DNA of 40,350 nucleotides from Streptomyces poriferorum (GCF_019399235.1 NZ_JAELVH010000053.1:1-40350); one strand, 5' to 3'. Numbered from the stretch's first letter, positions 16,629 through 25,875 are shown. A program made the numbers and translations. Notes: a model not told the origin generated them from the letters alone.

Positions 16629-18137
16629 ATGTCCGGAACTGATCGCCGGTGGAACGTCGTGCTGCGCGGAGCCTGGCGGGACGGCACGCTCTGGCCCTGG
16701 TGCCTGGCGGCCGTCGCGGCGGCCTGCGGCTACGGCGTGGCGACCGTCTTCCACCCCGGCTACCTCAGCGCGGACAGCAACACCCAGCTGTGGCAGGCGC
16801 TGGGCGACGAGCCGGTGAACGACTGGCATCCGCCGGTCATGGCCCTCGCGTGGCGGATCCTCATCGGGATCACCGGCGACTTCTCGGCCATGGCCGCCCT
16901 TCAGGCCGCCGTGCTCTGGGGCACGCTGTGGGTCCTCGCCCGGCTGGTGTGGAAGTCGACCGGCAGCCGCGGACTCTCCCTCGCGGTGCTGGCCGTCGGC
17001 TTCGCGCCGCACATCATGAACCTCACCGGCGTGGTGTGGAAGGACGTGCACCTGGCGTACGCGCTCCTGGCCGTCTTCGCGATCGCGCTCACCGTGCGCG
17101 AGCTGCCCCGGGACCGGGTCAGGACCCGCTGGGCCCTGCTGGTGCTTGGCCTGCTGTTCCTCACGTACGCCGCCCTCGTACGCAAGAACGGTATCCCCGC
17201 CACGATCCCCGTCTTCGCGCTGCTGGTCCTCGCGGCATGGCCGGCCCCGGGCCGGCGCCGCTGGCTGGCCGCCACCGGTGTCTTCGTCGCGGTCGTGACG
17301 GCCGGCAGCATCGCCGTGAACGCGGCCACCGACCCTTTGACCACCCGCGTGTACGCGGTGATCCCGGTGGACGACCTCATCCACGTCCTCACCCCGGACC
17401 AGGTCCGCACCGCCGCCGGACGGGCCGGCGCGGACGCGGACCTGCGCGACCGCCTCGTCACGGCCGCCACCACCTGCCAGAAGCGCGGCATCACCTCCGA
17501 CGGCTACCTGCAGTGCTTCCCGCAGAGCCGGCCCTTCGACGTGACGTATCTGGACCGGCGCGCCGACGTCCTCGTCCGGATGTGGACGCAGCAGATGCCG
17601 AAGCACTGGAAGGGCTACGCGGAGTACCGGACCCGGGTCTTCGCCAAACTGCTCTTCCAGAGCAACCAGACCTTCTGGGACGGCACCCGGGTCAACGCGG
17701 GCGCCGAACTGCACCCCGACGTGCGCGAGCAGCCGCTGAACGACACGCTGCGATTCGCCCTGCGGAACTACGTGACGGGGGCCGTCCGCGACCTGCCGAT
17801 GCTCTTCCAGGGCTGGTTCTGGCTGGCCGTCTCGCTGGTGCTCGTGCTGCGCCGCCGGTGGGCCGGCCCCCACGCCCGGGAGCTGCGGCTCCTCGGGGCC
17901 AGTTCCCTCCTGTACGTCCTCGCGTACCTGCCGACGGCTCCCGAGTCCAACTACCGTTACGTGTACTGGCCCGCGCTCGCCGGGACGGTCGCGCTCGTGC
18001 TCCTCGCGACCGCGTACGCGGCACGCCGCCGGGAGGCGGCCGGTGATCCGGACGCCCGTCCCGCCGTGCTTCCGGCCGGCCGGTCCCCGCAAGCCGCCCC
18101 GGCGGGCCCGCGCGAGGACGCCGGCGCCGTCGGGTGA
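16629..18137 (+). CDS. Polytopic membrane protein, DUF6020/GT-C-like
   Basis: The 502-residue protein has about ten to eleven hydrophobic helices. After the first helix comes the sequence HPGYLSADSNTQLWQALG and then NDWHPPVMAL, an acidic, extracytoplasmic-loop pattern seen in GT-C-type and DUF6020-like membrane glycosyltransferases. A long extracellular loop (about 230-370) holds two conserved-looking Cys (TTCQKRG, LQCFPQSR). Later helices include GWFWLAVSLVLVL and the end is a Pro/Ala-rich tail. ATG at 16629 follows GGGAGGG. It is divergent from the wall-polymer enzyme, so a role in decorating surface glycans is plausible but unproven. Confidence 0.75.
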   Translation: MSGTDRRWNVVLRGAWRDGTLWPWCLAAVAAACGYGVATVFHPGYLSADSNTQLWQALGDEPVNDWHPPVMALAWRILIGITGDFSAMAALQAAVLWGTLWVLARLVWKSTGSRGLSLAVLAVGFAPHIMNLTGVVWKDVHLAYALLAVFAIALTVRELPRDRVRTRWALLVLGLLFLTYAALVRKNGIPATIPVFALLVLAAWPAPGRRRWLAATGVFVAVVTAGSIAVNAATDPLTTRVYAVIPVDDLIHVLTPDQVRTAAGRAGADADLRDRLVTAATTCQKRGITSDGYLQCFPQSRPFDVTYLDRRADVLVRMWTQQMPKHWKGYAEYRTRVFAKLLFQSNQTFWDGTRVNAGAELHPDVREQPLNDTLRFALRNYVTGAVRDLPMLFQGWFWLAVSLVLVLRRRWAGPHARELRLLGASSLLYVLAYLPTAPESNYRYVYWPALAGTVALVLLATAYAARRREAAGDPDARPAVLPAGRSPQAAPAGPREDAGAVG

Positions 18138-18156
18138 CTCCGGCCGCTGTGCCGCC

Positions 18157-19200
18157 TCACACCGCCACGTACGTCACCGGATCGCTTCCCGCCAGCGCCT
18201 CGGCGCGGCCCAGCTTCACCAGCCGGCGCAGGTGCGACTCGGCCTCCGAGACGGCGATGTTCCGCGATCCGTAGGGGATCTGCTCCCAGGGCCGGTTCCA
18301 CTCCATCCGCTCGGCCAGCTGCCACGGTGTGAGCGGCTCGGCGAGCAGGGCGAGGAGGCCCGTCAGACGCTCCTCGTGGTGGTCCAGGAGTTCCTGTACG
18401 CGGCCCGCCGCGTCCGCGAACGCGTACTGGTGGGCCGGGAGGACCTCGGCCACGCCCAGGCGGCCGATGCGTTCCAGGGAGTCGAGGTAGTCGCCCAGCG
18501 GGTCCGTGGCGGCCGTGGCGTCGTCCGGGTCCTCGTAGAGGCCGACGTGCGGGCTGATGCCGGGGAGCAGGTGGTCGCCGGAGAAGAGGCGGCCATGGCC
18601 GGGGAGGCTGGCCGGGTGGTCCTCCTCCAGGTGCAGGCAGACGTGGCCCGGGGTGTGGCCCGGTGTCCAGATCGCCCGCAGGGTGCGGCCCGCCAGGTCG
18701 AGGAGTTCGCCCGGCACGATCTCACGGTCCGGGACCGCCGCCCGCAGCCCGGGCAGGGTGCGCATGCGGCCGCCCTTCTCGCGGGCGGCCAGCAGCGGGG
18801 CGATGTGGTCCTCGGGTGCGCCGACCGTCGTCAGCTTCGCCGCCAGGTAGGCCAGCCAGGTGCCCGGTTCCGACTCCCGGGTGCGGCGGACGATCGCCGT
18901 GTCGGCGGCGTGCATCGCGATCCAGGCCCCGGATGCCTCGCGGACCTGGCCGGAGAGGCCGTGGTGGTCGGGGTGGTGGTGCGTGATGACCACGCCGTGG
19001 ATGTCGGCGATGCCCACGCCCACGGTGGCGAGCCCCGCCGTCAGGGTGTCCCAGGCCTCCGGGTCGTCCCAGCCGGTGTCGATCAGGACCGGGCCGCGGT
19101 CCGTGTCGAGCAGGTGGACCAGCGTGTGGCCCAGCGGGTTGTCCGGGATGGGGACCTTGATGCTGTGGACGCCTCCACCGTGATTGATCACCTGCGTCAT
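18157..19200 (-). CDS. MBL-fold metallo-hydrolase
   Basis: This 347-residue metallo-beta-lactamase-fold hydrolase has the dinuclear metal motif THHHPDHHG, then TPGHTPGH and FSGDHLLP for the remaining ligands, and an AHQY near the C-terminal part. A C-terminal winged-helix-like region (TPWQLAERMEW onward) is typical of the larger MBL proteins in lipid-degradation loci. ATG at 19200 has GGGGAG just upstream; a GTG at 19248 would add an unlikely leader. It is divergent from the ALDH/ferredoxin operon and both promoters carry KstR-like boxes. A thioesterase or lactonase role on acyl intermediates is possible; the substrate cannot be read from sequence. Confidence 0.9.
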   Translation of the reverse strand: MTQVINHGGGVHSIKVPIPDNPLGHTLVHLLDTDRGPVLIDTGWDDPEAWDTLTAGLATVGVGIADIHGVVITHHHPDHHGLSGQVREASGAWIAMHAADTAIVRRTRESEPGTWLAYLAAKLTTVGAPEDHIAPLLAAREKGGRMRTLPGLRAAVPDREIVPGELLDLAGRTLRAIWTPGHTPGHVCLHLEEDHPASLPGHGRLFSGDHLLPGISPHVGLYEDPDDATAATDPLGDYLDSLERIGRLGVAEVLPAHQYAFADAAGRVQELLDHHEERLTGLLALLAEPLTPWQLAERMEWNRPWEQIPYGSRNIAVSEAESHLRRLVKLGRAEALAGSDPVTYVAV

Positions 19201-19260
19201 GAACTCCCCATCTCTCCGCGGTCTCGGCGGCGTGCGGGGTACGGCCACGGCGCGCCGGAT

Positions 19261-19288
19261 CCACTGTAACGAGAACTTGTTTCAGTGG
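19261..19288. promoter_or_regulatory. Candidate KstR operator upstream of the MBL hydrolase
   Basis: The 14-mer gagaacttgtttca (19271-19284) matches TNNAACNNGTTNNA except at its first base. It lies inside a larger dyad, CCACTG ... CAGTGG. It is about 70 bases upstream of the MBL start on the opposite strand. Confidence 0.6.
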
Positions 19289-19368
19289 TAGCCCCGGTCG
19301 ACCATCTGTCCCTCCTCCTCTGCCCGGCCCGCGCAGCGGGTGCTGCCCCAGCCGTGGACTCCTGGAAC

Positions 19369-19386
19369 TGGAACTGGTATCAGTTC
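19369..19386. promoter_or_regulatory. Candidate KstR operator upstream of ALDH/ferredoxin
   Basis: The dyad GAACTGGTATCAGTTC (19371-19386) has a single mismatched pair. The 14-mer at 19369-19382 matches TNNAACNNGTTNNA with GTA for GTT, the same deviation as the thiolase operator. It lies about 80 bases before the ALDH start. Confidence 0.65.
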
Positions 19387-19466
19387 TGACACAAAGTCAG
19401 GTGCCAGTCGGATGCCGGATCGCTCAGTCGGTCGGGTCACGTGCCGCGTCGCGGGAGGCAGCAGCC

Positions 19467-20930
19467 ATGAGCGAGCTTGTCGAACACGGAAAACTGTTCA
19501 TCGGCGGGGAGTTGGTGGATCCGCTCGGACGGGATGTCATCGAGGTCATCTCCCCGCACACCGAGCAGGTCATCGGCCGCGTGCCGCATGCCGCCGAGGG
19601 GGACGTGGACCGGGCCGTCGCCGCCGCCCGGCAGGCGTTCGACCACGGGCCCTGGCCGCGGATGCCGCTGGACGAGCGCATCGCCGTCGTCACGCGGATC
19701 AAGGACGCGTTCGCCGTACGGTACGAGGAGATCGCCCGGGTCATCAGCTCGGAGAACGGCACCCCGTACACCTCCAGCGTCATGGTGCAGGCCCTCGCCG
19801 CGATGATGGTGTGGGACGCGGCGATCACCGTCGCCCGCACCTTCCCGTACGAGGAACGCCGGGACGGGGCGCTCGGACCGCTGCTCGTACGGCGGGAGCC
19901 GGTCGGGGTCGTCGCGGCCGTCGTGCCGTGGAACGTGCCCCAGTTCACCGCCGCCGCCAAGCTCGCGCCCGCGCTGCTCGCCGGATGCTCGGCCGTCCTC
20001 AAGGTCTCGCCCGAATCACCCCTCGACGCCTACATCCTGGCCGAGATCGTCACCGAGGCCGGGCTGCCCGAGGGCGTGCTGTCGATCCTGCCCGCCGACC
20101 GCGAGGTGAGCGAGTACCTCGTCGGGCACCCGGGCGTGGACAAGGTCTCCTTCACCGGGTCCGTCGCCGCCGGCCGGCGCGTCATGGAGGTCGCCTCGCG
20201 CAACCTCACCCGCGTCACCCTGGAGCTCGGCGGGAAGTCCGCCGCCCTGATCCTTCCCGACGCGGACCTGGACGCGGCCGTCGCCGGCATCGTGCCCTTC
20301 GCCTGGATGATCAACGGCCAGGCCTGCGTGGCCCAGACCCGGATCCTCGTGCCGCGTTCCCGCTACGAGGAGACCGCCGAGGCCTTCGCCGCCGCCGCCG
20401 GAGCGCTGAAGATCGGCGACCCCCTCGACCCCGCCACCGAACTGGGCCCGCTCGTCGCGCAGCGCCAGCAGCAGCGCTCCCTCGAATACATCCGGATCGG
20501 GCAGGAGGAGGGCGCGAAGGTCCTGACCGGGGGCGGCCGTCCGGCGTCGCAGGAGCGCGGCTGGTACGTGGAGCCGACCCTCTTCGGAGACGTGGACAAC
20601 TCCATGCGCGTCGCCCGCGAGGAGATCTTCGGCCCGGTCATCTGCCTGCTGCCGTACGGCGACGAGGACGAGGCCGTGAAGATCGCCAACGACTCCGAGT
20701 ACGGTCTCAGCGGCAGCGTCTGGACCGCCGACACCGAGCGCGGCATCGACATCGCCCGCCGGGTCAGGACCGGCACGTACAGCGTGAACACCTTCAGCCT
20801 CGACATGCTCGGCCCGTTCGGCGGCTACAAGAACTCCGGCCTGGGACGGGAGTTCGGACCCGAGGGCTACGGGGAGTACTTCGAGCACAAGATGATCCAC
20901 CTGCCCGCCGGTTACGGGAGCGAGGCCTGA
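19467..20930 (+). CDS. NAD(P)-dependent aldehyde dehydrogenase
   Basis: The 487-residue soluble enzyme oxidises an aldehyde to the acid. The catalytic residues are in the expected places: Asn156 in PWNVPQF, Glu253 in LELGGKS and Cys287 in NGQACVAQTR. The EEIFGPV and GPFGGYKNSGLGRE signatures of the ALDH superfamily are present. GGAGG lies a few bases before ATG 19467. Its stop overlaps the ferredoxin start by one base (TGATG), so the two are co-translated. KstR-like control and family resemblance to dehydrogenases in sterol/terpenoid loci suggest that it acts on an aldehyde formed by P450 oxidation; this is inference. Confidence 0.95.
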   Translation: MSELVEHGKLFIGGELVDPLGRDVIEVISPHTEQVIGRVPHAAEGDVDRAVAAARQAFDHGPWPRMPLDERIAVVTRIKDAFAVRYEEIARVISSENGTPYTSSVMVQALAAMMVWDAAITVARTFPYEERRDGALGPLLVRREPVGVVAAVVPWNVPQFTAAAKLAPALLAGCSAVLKVSPESPLDAYILAEIVTEAGLPEGVLSILPADREVSEYLVGHPGVDKVSFTGSVAAGRRVMEVASRNLTRVTLELGGKSAALILPDADLDAAVAGIVPFAWMINGQACVAQTRILVPRSRYEETAEAFAAAAGALKIGDPLDPATELGPLVAQRQQQRSLEYIRIGQEEGAKVLTGGGRPASQERGWYVEPTLFGDVDNSMRVAREEIFGPVICLLPYGDEDEAVKIANDSEYGLSGSVWTADTERGIDIARRVRTGTYSVNTFSLDMLGPFGGYKNSGLGREFGPEGYGEYFEHKMIHLPAGYGSEA

Positions 20931-21163
20931 TGGGGGACCGGTGGAGCGTCGAGGTCGACCGGGGCGTCTGCATCGGGTCGGGGATGTGCGTGAACCACGC
21001 GCCGGACGGGTTCCGGCTGGACACCGCCCGGCAGTCCCACCCCGTCGACCCCGAGACCGACGCCAACGAGCGGATCCTCGCCGCCGCCGAGGGCTGCCCG
21101 GTCGAGGCCATCACGGTCGCGCTGGCCGACTCGGGAGAGGTGGTGTTCCCGCCGGAGGACTGA
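20930..21163 (+). CDS. [3Fe-4S]-type ferredoxin, probable P450 electron donor
   Basis: This small acidic protein of 77 aa has Cys14 and Cys20 (CIGSGMC) and Cys56-Pro57. This is the three-cysteine arrangement typical of ferredoxins that serve actinobacterial P450s, with the fourth ligand position occupied by a non-cysteine residue (Gly/Ser region). It is translated from an ATG overlapping the ALDH stop. No P450 lies next to it. The nearest is the CYP125-type enzyme 19 kb away, which has the same kind of operator, so the two are probable partners. Confidence 0.93.
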   Translation: MGDRWSVEVDRGVCIGSGMCVNHAPDGFRLDTARQSHPVDPETDANERILAAAEGCPVEAITVALADSGEVVFPPED

Positions 21164-21178
21164 GGGGCCTGCGGGGCC

Positions 21179-21208
21179 GGGGGTGCGGCGCTATGGACCC
21201 GCGCCCCC
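21179..21208. terminator. Possible terminator between ferredoxin and PucR regulator
   Basis: GGGGGTGCG (21179-21187) can pair with CGCGCCCCC (21200-21208), using one G-U pair, across a 12-base loop in the gap between convergent genes. Confidence 0.5.
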
Positions 21209-21260
21209 TCGGGCGGGCGGGGCCACCAGCGAATCGGACCGGTGCGAGCGCGGACGGCCT

Positions 21261-23240
21261 TCAGCGGGTGCCGGTGGGCCGTGCGCCCGACAACAGGTGC
21301 AGCCGCAGCGCCAGTTGCAGTTCCAGCGCCCGGTCCGGCTCGTTCCAGTCCCGGCCCAGCAGCACCTGGATCCGGTCGAGGCGCTGCACCACCGTGTTCA
21401 CGTGCACGTGCAACTCGTCCTTGGCCCGGATCAGGCTGCCACCCGCGGCGAAGTACGCGCCCAGCGTCCGCACCAGATGAGTGCCGCGCTGCGCGTCGTA
21501 CTCCAGCAGCGGCCCCAGGGCCGCCGACACGAAGCCGTCCACGTCCTGGGCGTTGCCCAGGACCACGCCCAGGAAGCCGAGTTCCTCCACGCACGCGCCC
21601 TCGCCCGTACGCCCCAGCACCCGCATCGCCCGCAGACACCTCACGGCCTCGCCGTACGCCGCCGCCAGCTCCCGGGGGCCCCCGGCCGGCCCGGCGGCGG
21701 CCACGGTGACCGGGGACTGCGCCAGCTGGCCCAGCTGGGCCGCCGCCGAGCGGGCCGCGCGTCCCGCGTCCGCGCCGTCTCCCTCGATCAACAGCACGAC
21801 CGTGCCCGCGTGTTCGGCGCTCACGCCGTGGATGTCCCCGCCGAACAGATAACGCATGGCGGCCGGGGCCAGCCGCTCCCGCGCCCCGGTCTCCGCGACC
21901 AGCAGCAGATGCGGGCGGTCCAGGTCGATGCCCAGGCGGCGGCCGCGCTCGGCCAGCCCCGCCGGATCGCGGCCGGCGTCCGTCAGCAGGTCGGCGATCA
22001 GCTCGCCGCGGATCCGGTTCTCCGTCTCGGCCACCGTGCGGCGCAGCAGCAGGAGCAGCCCCGTGACCACCGCCGAGCGTTCGAACAGCCGGCGGTCGGA
22101 GTCGTCCAGCGCCCGCCCGCGGTGCAGCACCAGCCCGGCCAGCAGCTCCTGCCCGGCGAGCACCGCGCAGACCACCCGCCCGTCGCGGTGCACGGCACGC
22201 GCCCCCGTACGGGACTCCTCGGCCGCCTCCGCCAGCCATCCGGCGTCCATGCTGTCGGCGGCGAAGCCGCTGCCGTCCGGGCGCACCGCGGCCAGCGGGC
22301 GCCCGCCCGGGTCGTGAATGGTCAGCGGTGAGTCGAGCAGCCCGGCGACGGCCGCCGCGACGTCCTTCACGTCCCTGCCCCGCAGGACCAGGTCCGTCAG
22401 CCGGTCGTGCGACTCCTCGGCCCGCTGCATGGCCGCCGAGTGCGCCCGTACGGAGGCGTTGGCCTCGGCCAGTTCCGCGTTCGCCTCCGCCAGCTCGGCC
22501 AGGGCCGCGGTGGTGTCGGCGAGCGCGCGGGCCGTGTCGATGGCGATGGCGGCGTGCGCGGCCAGCGAGCACAGCAGCGCCACCTCGTCGGGGCTGAAGA
22601 CCCGCGGCGCCCGGTCGGCCGCGAACAGGACACCGATCACCTTGCCCGTACCGCCCCGGCTGGAGCCGAGCAGCAGGGGCACGCCCAGAATGGCGACCAG
22701 GCCCTCGTCCAGGACGCCGGCGTTGATGTTGCGGGTGTGGTGGAAGCGTTCGTCGGCGGGGTAGTCCGGTGTCGCGTACGGGCTCGCGGTCTGTGCCACC
22801 AGGCCGCCCAGTCCCTCGCCGAGCTCCAGGCGCAACCGCTGGAAGAGCACCGAGACCGACCCGTCCGTCACCCGCATGTAGGTGTCGCCCGCCTCCTCGT
22901 CCGGCAGCGTCAGATAGGCCGTGTCCGTGCCCAGCAGCATCCTGGCCCGCCGCACGATCGCCTTCAGCACGTCGTCCAGATCGCGGGAGGCCGCCAGGTC
23001 GCCCGCCGTGTCGAACAGCGCGGTGAGCTGGAGCTCGCGGCGCCGGTGCTGCCGCAGGGCGCCCCGGATCCGCAGCGCGGTGGCCGTGGCCCGCTCCACC
23101 TCGGCGAGCTCCTCGGCGGGCACACCGTCCCCCCGCGCCTGCGAGGAGACCGCCCCCAGCGCCTCGGCGGGCGCGTCGTCGGCCAGCAGGTCGAACAGGC
23201 GCCGGAGGTGGGGCGCGGCGGAGGGGAGCGGTTCAGGCAT
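21261..23240 (-). CDS. GAF-domain transcriptional regulator, PucR/CdaR family
   Basis: The 659-residue cytoplasmic regulator has a helical N-terminus (1-70), a GAF sensor domain (about 75-230, with LLGTDTAYLTLPDEE and GVLFAADR), an unusual alanine-rich coiled-coil linker with repeated ELAEAN (about 245-275), a middle domain and the C-terminal PucR helix-turn-helix (AYFAAGGSLIRAKDELHVHVNTVVQRLDRI, listed here only by its key NT-x-x-R-x-x-R-I residues). ATG at 23240. It lies 36 bases downstream of the hydroxybutyrate dehydrogenase on the same strand and may be co-transcribed with it. Regulators of this type often respond to small acids or aromatic compounds and act on adjacent catabolic genes. 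Confidence 0.9.
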   Translation of the reverse strand: MPEPLPSAAPHLRRLFDLLADDAPAEALGAVSSQARGDGVPAEELAEVERATATALRIRGALRQHRRRELQLTALFDTAGDLAASRDLDDVLKAIVRRARMLLGTDTAYLTLPDEEAGDTYMRVTDGSVSVLFQRLRLELGEGLGGLVAQTASPYATPDYPADERFHHTRNINAGVLDEGLVAILGVPLLLGSSRGGTGKVIGVLFAADRAPRVFSPDEVALLCSLAAHAAIAIDTARALADTTAALAELAEANAELAEANASVRAHSAAMQRAEESHDRLTDLVLRGRDVKDVAAAVAGLLDSPLTIHDPGGRPLAAVRPDGSGFAADSMDAGWLAEAAEESRTGARAVHRDGRVVCAVLAGQELLAGLVLHRGRALDDSDRRLFERSAVVTGLLLLLRRTVAETENRIRGELIADLLTDAGRDPAGLAERGRRLGIDLDRPHLLLVAETGARERLAPAAMRYLFGGDIHGVSAEHAGTVVLLIEGDGADAGRAARSAAAQLGQLAQSPVTVAAAGPAGGPRELAAAYGEAVRCLRAMRVLGRTGEGACVEELGFLGVVLGNAQDVDGFVSAALGPLLEYDAQRGTHLVRTLGAYFAAGGSLIRAKDELHVHVNTVVQRLDRIQVLLGRDWNEPDRALELQLALRLHLLSGARPTGTR

Positions 23241-23276
23241 GGCGTCCAGCGTTCGTAGGGGGTGGTCCGGGGCCGG

Positions 23277-24095
23277 TCAGTTGGCGGTCCAGCCGCCGTC
23301 CATGGAGAGCGAGGTGCCCGTGATGTGGCCGGTGCGCGGCCCGCACAGCCACAGGACCGCCTCGGCGACGTCCGCCGGCTCGATCAGCCGCTTGATCGCG
23401 CTGCGCTCCAGCATCACCCGCCCCACCACGTCCGCCTCCGAGATGCCGTGCGTCCGTGCCTGGTCGGCGATCTGGTTCTCGACCAGGGGAGTGCGGACGT
23501 AGCCGGGGCTGACGCAGTTGCTCGTCACCCCGTACTCCGCCGCTTCGAGCGCGACCACCTTGCTCAGCCCCTCCAACGCGTGCTTGGCCGTCACATAGGC
23601 CGACTTGTAGGGACTCGCGCGCAGCCCGTGCACCGACGAGATGTTGACCACGCGCCCCCAGCCGCGTTCGTACATGCCCGGAAGGGTCCGGCGCAAGATG
23701 CGGAACGGGGTCTCCACCATCACGCGCTGGATCAGCGCGAAGCGGTCCGGCGGGAACTCGTGGACGGGCGCGACGTGCTGGATCCCCGCGTTGTTGACCA
23801 CGACGTCCGCATCGGCCGGCAGCGTGTCGACGACCGCGGGGTCGGACAGGTCCACCACCCAGGCCGTCCCGCCGATCTCCTCAGCCAGGCTCTTCGCCGC
23901 CTCGCCGGACCGGTCCACCACATGCACATGCGCTCCCGCAGAGGCCAGCGCCTGCGCACAGGCCCGCCCGATCCCGCTCGCCGCACCGGTGACCAGCGCG
24001 GTGCGCCCGGCCAGCAGCGGTTCTGCGGGTACCTGCGGTGATCCGCCGAGGGAAGGGGCGGCGGGCTCGTGATCCGGTCTGCGGGAAGTCTCCAT
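23277..24095 (-). CDS. Short-chain dehydrogenase, 3-hydroxybutyrate dehydrogenase type
   Basis: This 272-residue NAD-dependent Rossmann enzyme has the cofactor motif TGAASGIG, NNAG at the end of beta-4, the catalytic Ser in ISSVHG, YVTAK (Tyr and Lys) and SPGYVRTPLVENQI. The SSVHGLRASPYKSAYVTAKH context is characteristic of D-3-hydroxybutyrate dehydrogenases, which convert 3-hydroxybutyrate to acetoacetate. About 25 extra N-terminal residues precede the usual start. ATG at 24095 is divergent from a secreted PHB depolymerase gene across 257 bases, so the depolymerase product and this enzyme's substrate match. Confidence 0.88.
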   Translation of the reverse strand: METSRRPDHEPAAPSLGGSPQVPAEPLLAGRTALVTGAASGIGRACAQALASAGAHVHVVDRSGEAAKSLAEEIGGTAWVVDLSDPAVVDTLPADADVVVNNAGIQHVAPVHEFPPDRFALIQRVMVETPFRILRRTLPGMYERGWGRVVNISSVHGLRASPYKSAYVTAKHALEGLSKVVALEAAEYGVTSNCVSPGYVRTPLVENQIADQARTHGISEADVVGRVMLERSAIKRLIEPADVAEAVLWLCGPRTGHITGTSLSMDGGWTAN

Positions 24096-24352
24096 GGCCG
24101 TCACCGTAGGTACGCGGCGGCCCGTGTCACATGGCGCCGGTGCACACACCCTCCCGCCCCGGCATGGTGGCGGCGTACGTGGTGCCTCACGGCGCGGGGA
24201 CGCCCTGCCGCGTGGCCCCGGACCGCACAAGGGCCCGGTCGCACACACCCGGCACGCGCCGGTGTCCGCCCGGCACATGGGCGCGGATGCCCCCTGCTCA
24301 TAGGTTCCGGCAGCAACCCGATCCCCCGCACGCACCGACCAGGGAGGCACCC

Positions 24353-25834
24353 GTGCGCCCATCGATCCTGAGACGCCTGCTCCGCCGCGTCGCGTCCACG
24401 GCCGTCCTCGGCCTGCTCGCGGCGACACTGGGCACCACCGCCGCCGCGACACCGGCCGCAGCCGCGGCCGGCGGCCTCCAGCAGGTCACCGGCTTCGGCT
24501 CCAACCCCGGCAACCTGCAGATGTACGCCTACACACCCGCCGGGCTCCCGGCCGGCGCGCCCCTGGTCGTCGCCCTGCACGGCTGTACGCAGACGGCCTC
24601 CGCGTACTACACGAACTCCGGCTGGCCGAAGTTCGCCGACGCGTGGGGCTTCTCCGTGGTCTTCCCGCAGACCACGTCCGCGAACAACTCGTTGTCCTGC
24701 TTCAACTGGTTCGACCCGGCCGATGACACCCGGGGCAGGGGCGAGGCCGCGTCCGTCGTGCAGATGGTCGAGTACGCGAAGCAGACCTACGGCTCGGACG
24801 GCAGGCGGGTGTACGTCACCGGCCTCTCGGCGGGCGGCGGCATGACCGCGGACCTGCTGGCCGCCTACCCGGACGTGTTCGCGGGCGGCTCCGTGGCCTC
24901 GGGGCTGCCCGCCCAGTGCGCGACGAGCCAGGCGGCCGCGTCCGGCTGCCAGACGGGCCCGCAGAAGCTCACCCCCGCCCAGTGGGGCGACAAGGTGCGC
25001 GGCGCCTATCCGGGCTACAGAGGCCCCTGGCCCCGCGTGGCCATCTGGCAGGGCACCTCGGACTACACGGTCTACCCGGCGAACGCCACGGCCCTGCGCG
25101 ACCAGTGGACAAACGTCTGGGGCATCGGCCAGACCCCGTCGTCCACCGACACCCTGCCCGGGAACACCACCCGCAGCGTCTACGACGACGCCTCCGGGAA
25201 CCCGGCCGTGGAGACGTACTCCCTCTCCGGCATGGGCCACGGCCTGCCCGTCAGCCCCGGCTCGGGCGCCCAGAACTGCGGGACGACGGCCGCGTACTTC
25301 CTGAACACGATCTGCTCGGCGTACTACACGGGCGTCTTCTGGGGCCTGGACGGCGGTACCCCCGGCGGGGGCGGCGACCAGCTGCCGGCGCCCGCGGGCG
25401 TGAGCGTCACCGGCACCACGGACACCACCGCCGCCCTGTCCTGGAAGGCGGTCGAGGGTGCCGCCTCGTACGCCGTCCACCGCAACGGCACGAAGATCGC
25501 CTCGCCCACCGCCACCACGTACACGGACACCGGCCTCACCGCCGGGACCGCCTACCGCTACACCGTGACGGCGATCGACGCCGAGGGCACGGCAGGCACC
25601 GCCTCGGCCCAGGTGACGGCGACCACCACCGGCGGCAGCACGCCCGCCACGTGCTACTCGGCCACCAACTACGCGCATGTGGCGGCAGGCAGGGCGCACA
25701 CGTCCGGCGGGTACGTGTACGCCAACGGCTCGGACCAGAACATGGGCCTCTACAACGTGTTCGTCACCCACACCCTGAAGGAGTCCCCTGCGGGGTACTT
25801 CGTGATCGCCGACAGCGGCTGCACCACCGGCTGA
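24353..25834 (+). CDS. Secreted PHB depolymerase (esterase family) with FN3 and C-terminal binding domains
   Basis: The 493-residue exoenzyme degrades extracellular poly(3-hydroxybutyrate). A signal peptide (ATAVLGLLAATLG ... AAAAA) covers about 1-39. The catalytic domain (about 45-335) has LVVALHGCTQTA, the lipase-box Ser159 in GLSAGG, Asp237 in QGTSDYTVYP and His296 in SGMGHG, a full triad. A fibronectin type III linker (about 345-426) and a small cysteine-containing domain (about 432-493) that probably binds polymer follow. GTG at 24353 has GGGAGG upstream. It is divergent from a 3-hydroxybutyrate dehydrogenase gene. Confidence 0.93.
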   Translation: MRPSILRRLLRRVASTAVLGLLAATLGTTAAATPAAAAAGGLQQVTGFGSNPGNLQMYAYTPAGLPAGAPLVVALHGCTQTASAYYTNSGWPKFADAWGFSVVFPQTTSANNSLSCFNWFDPADDTRGRGEAASVVQMVEYAKQTYGSDGRRVYVTGLSAGGGMTADLLAAYPDVFAGGSVASGLPAQCATSQAAASGCQTGPQKLTPAQWGDKVRGAYPGYRGPWPRVAIWQGTSDYTVYPANATALRDQWTNVWGIGQTPSSTDTLPGNTTRSVYDDASGNPAVETYSLSGMGHGLPVSPGSGAQNCGTTAAYFLNTICSAYYTGVFWGLDGGTPGGGGDQLPAPAGVSVTGTTDTTAALSWKAVEGAASYAVHRNGTKIASPTATTYTDTGLTAGTAYRYTVTAIDAEGTAGTASAQVTATTTGGSTPATCYSATNYAHVAAGRAHTSGGYVYANGSDQNMGLYNVFVTHTLKESPAGYFVIADSGCTTG

Positions 25835-25840
25835 CGGGGA

Positions 25841-25875
25841 AGGGGTGGGCCCGGCCCTCGGCCGGGCCCACCCCT
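25841..25875. terminator. Bidirectional terminator between PHB depolymerase and alpha/beta hydrolase
   Basis: Perfect 16-base arms (25841-25856 and 25860-25875) with a CTC loop fill the gap between convergent genes. The right arm reaches the hydrolase stop codon. Confidence 0.9.
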
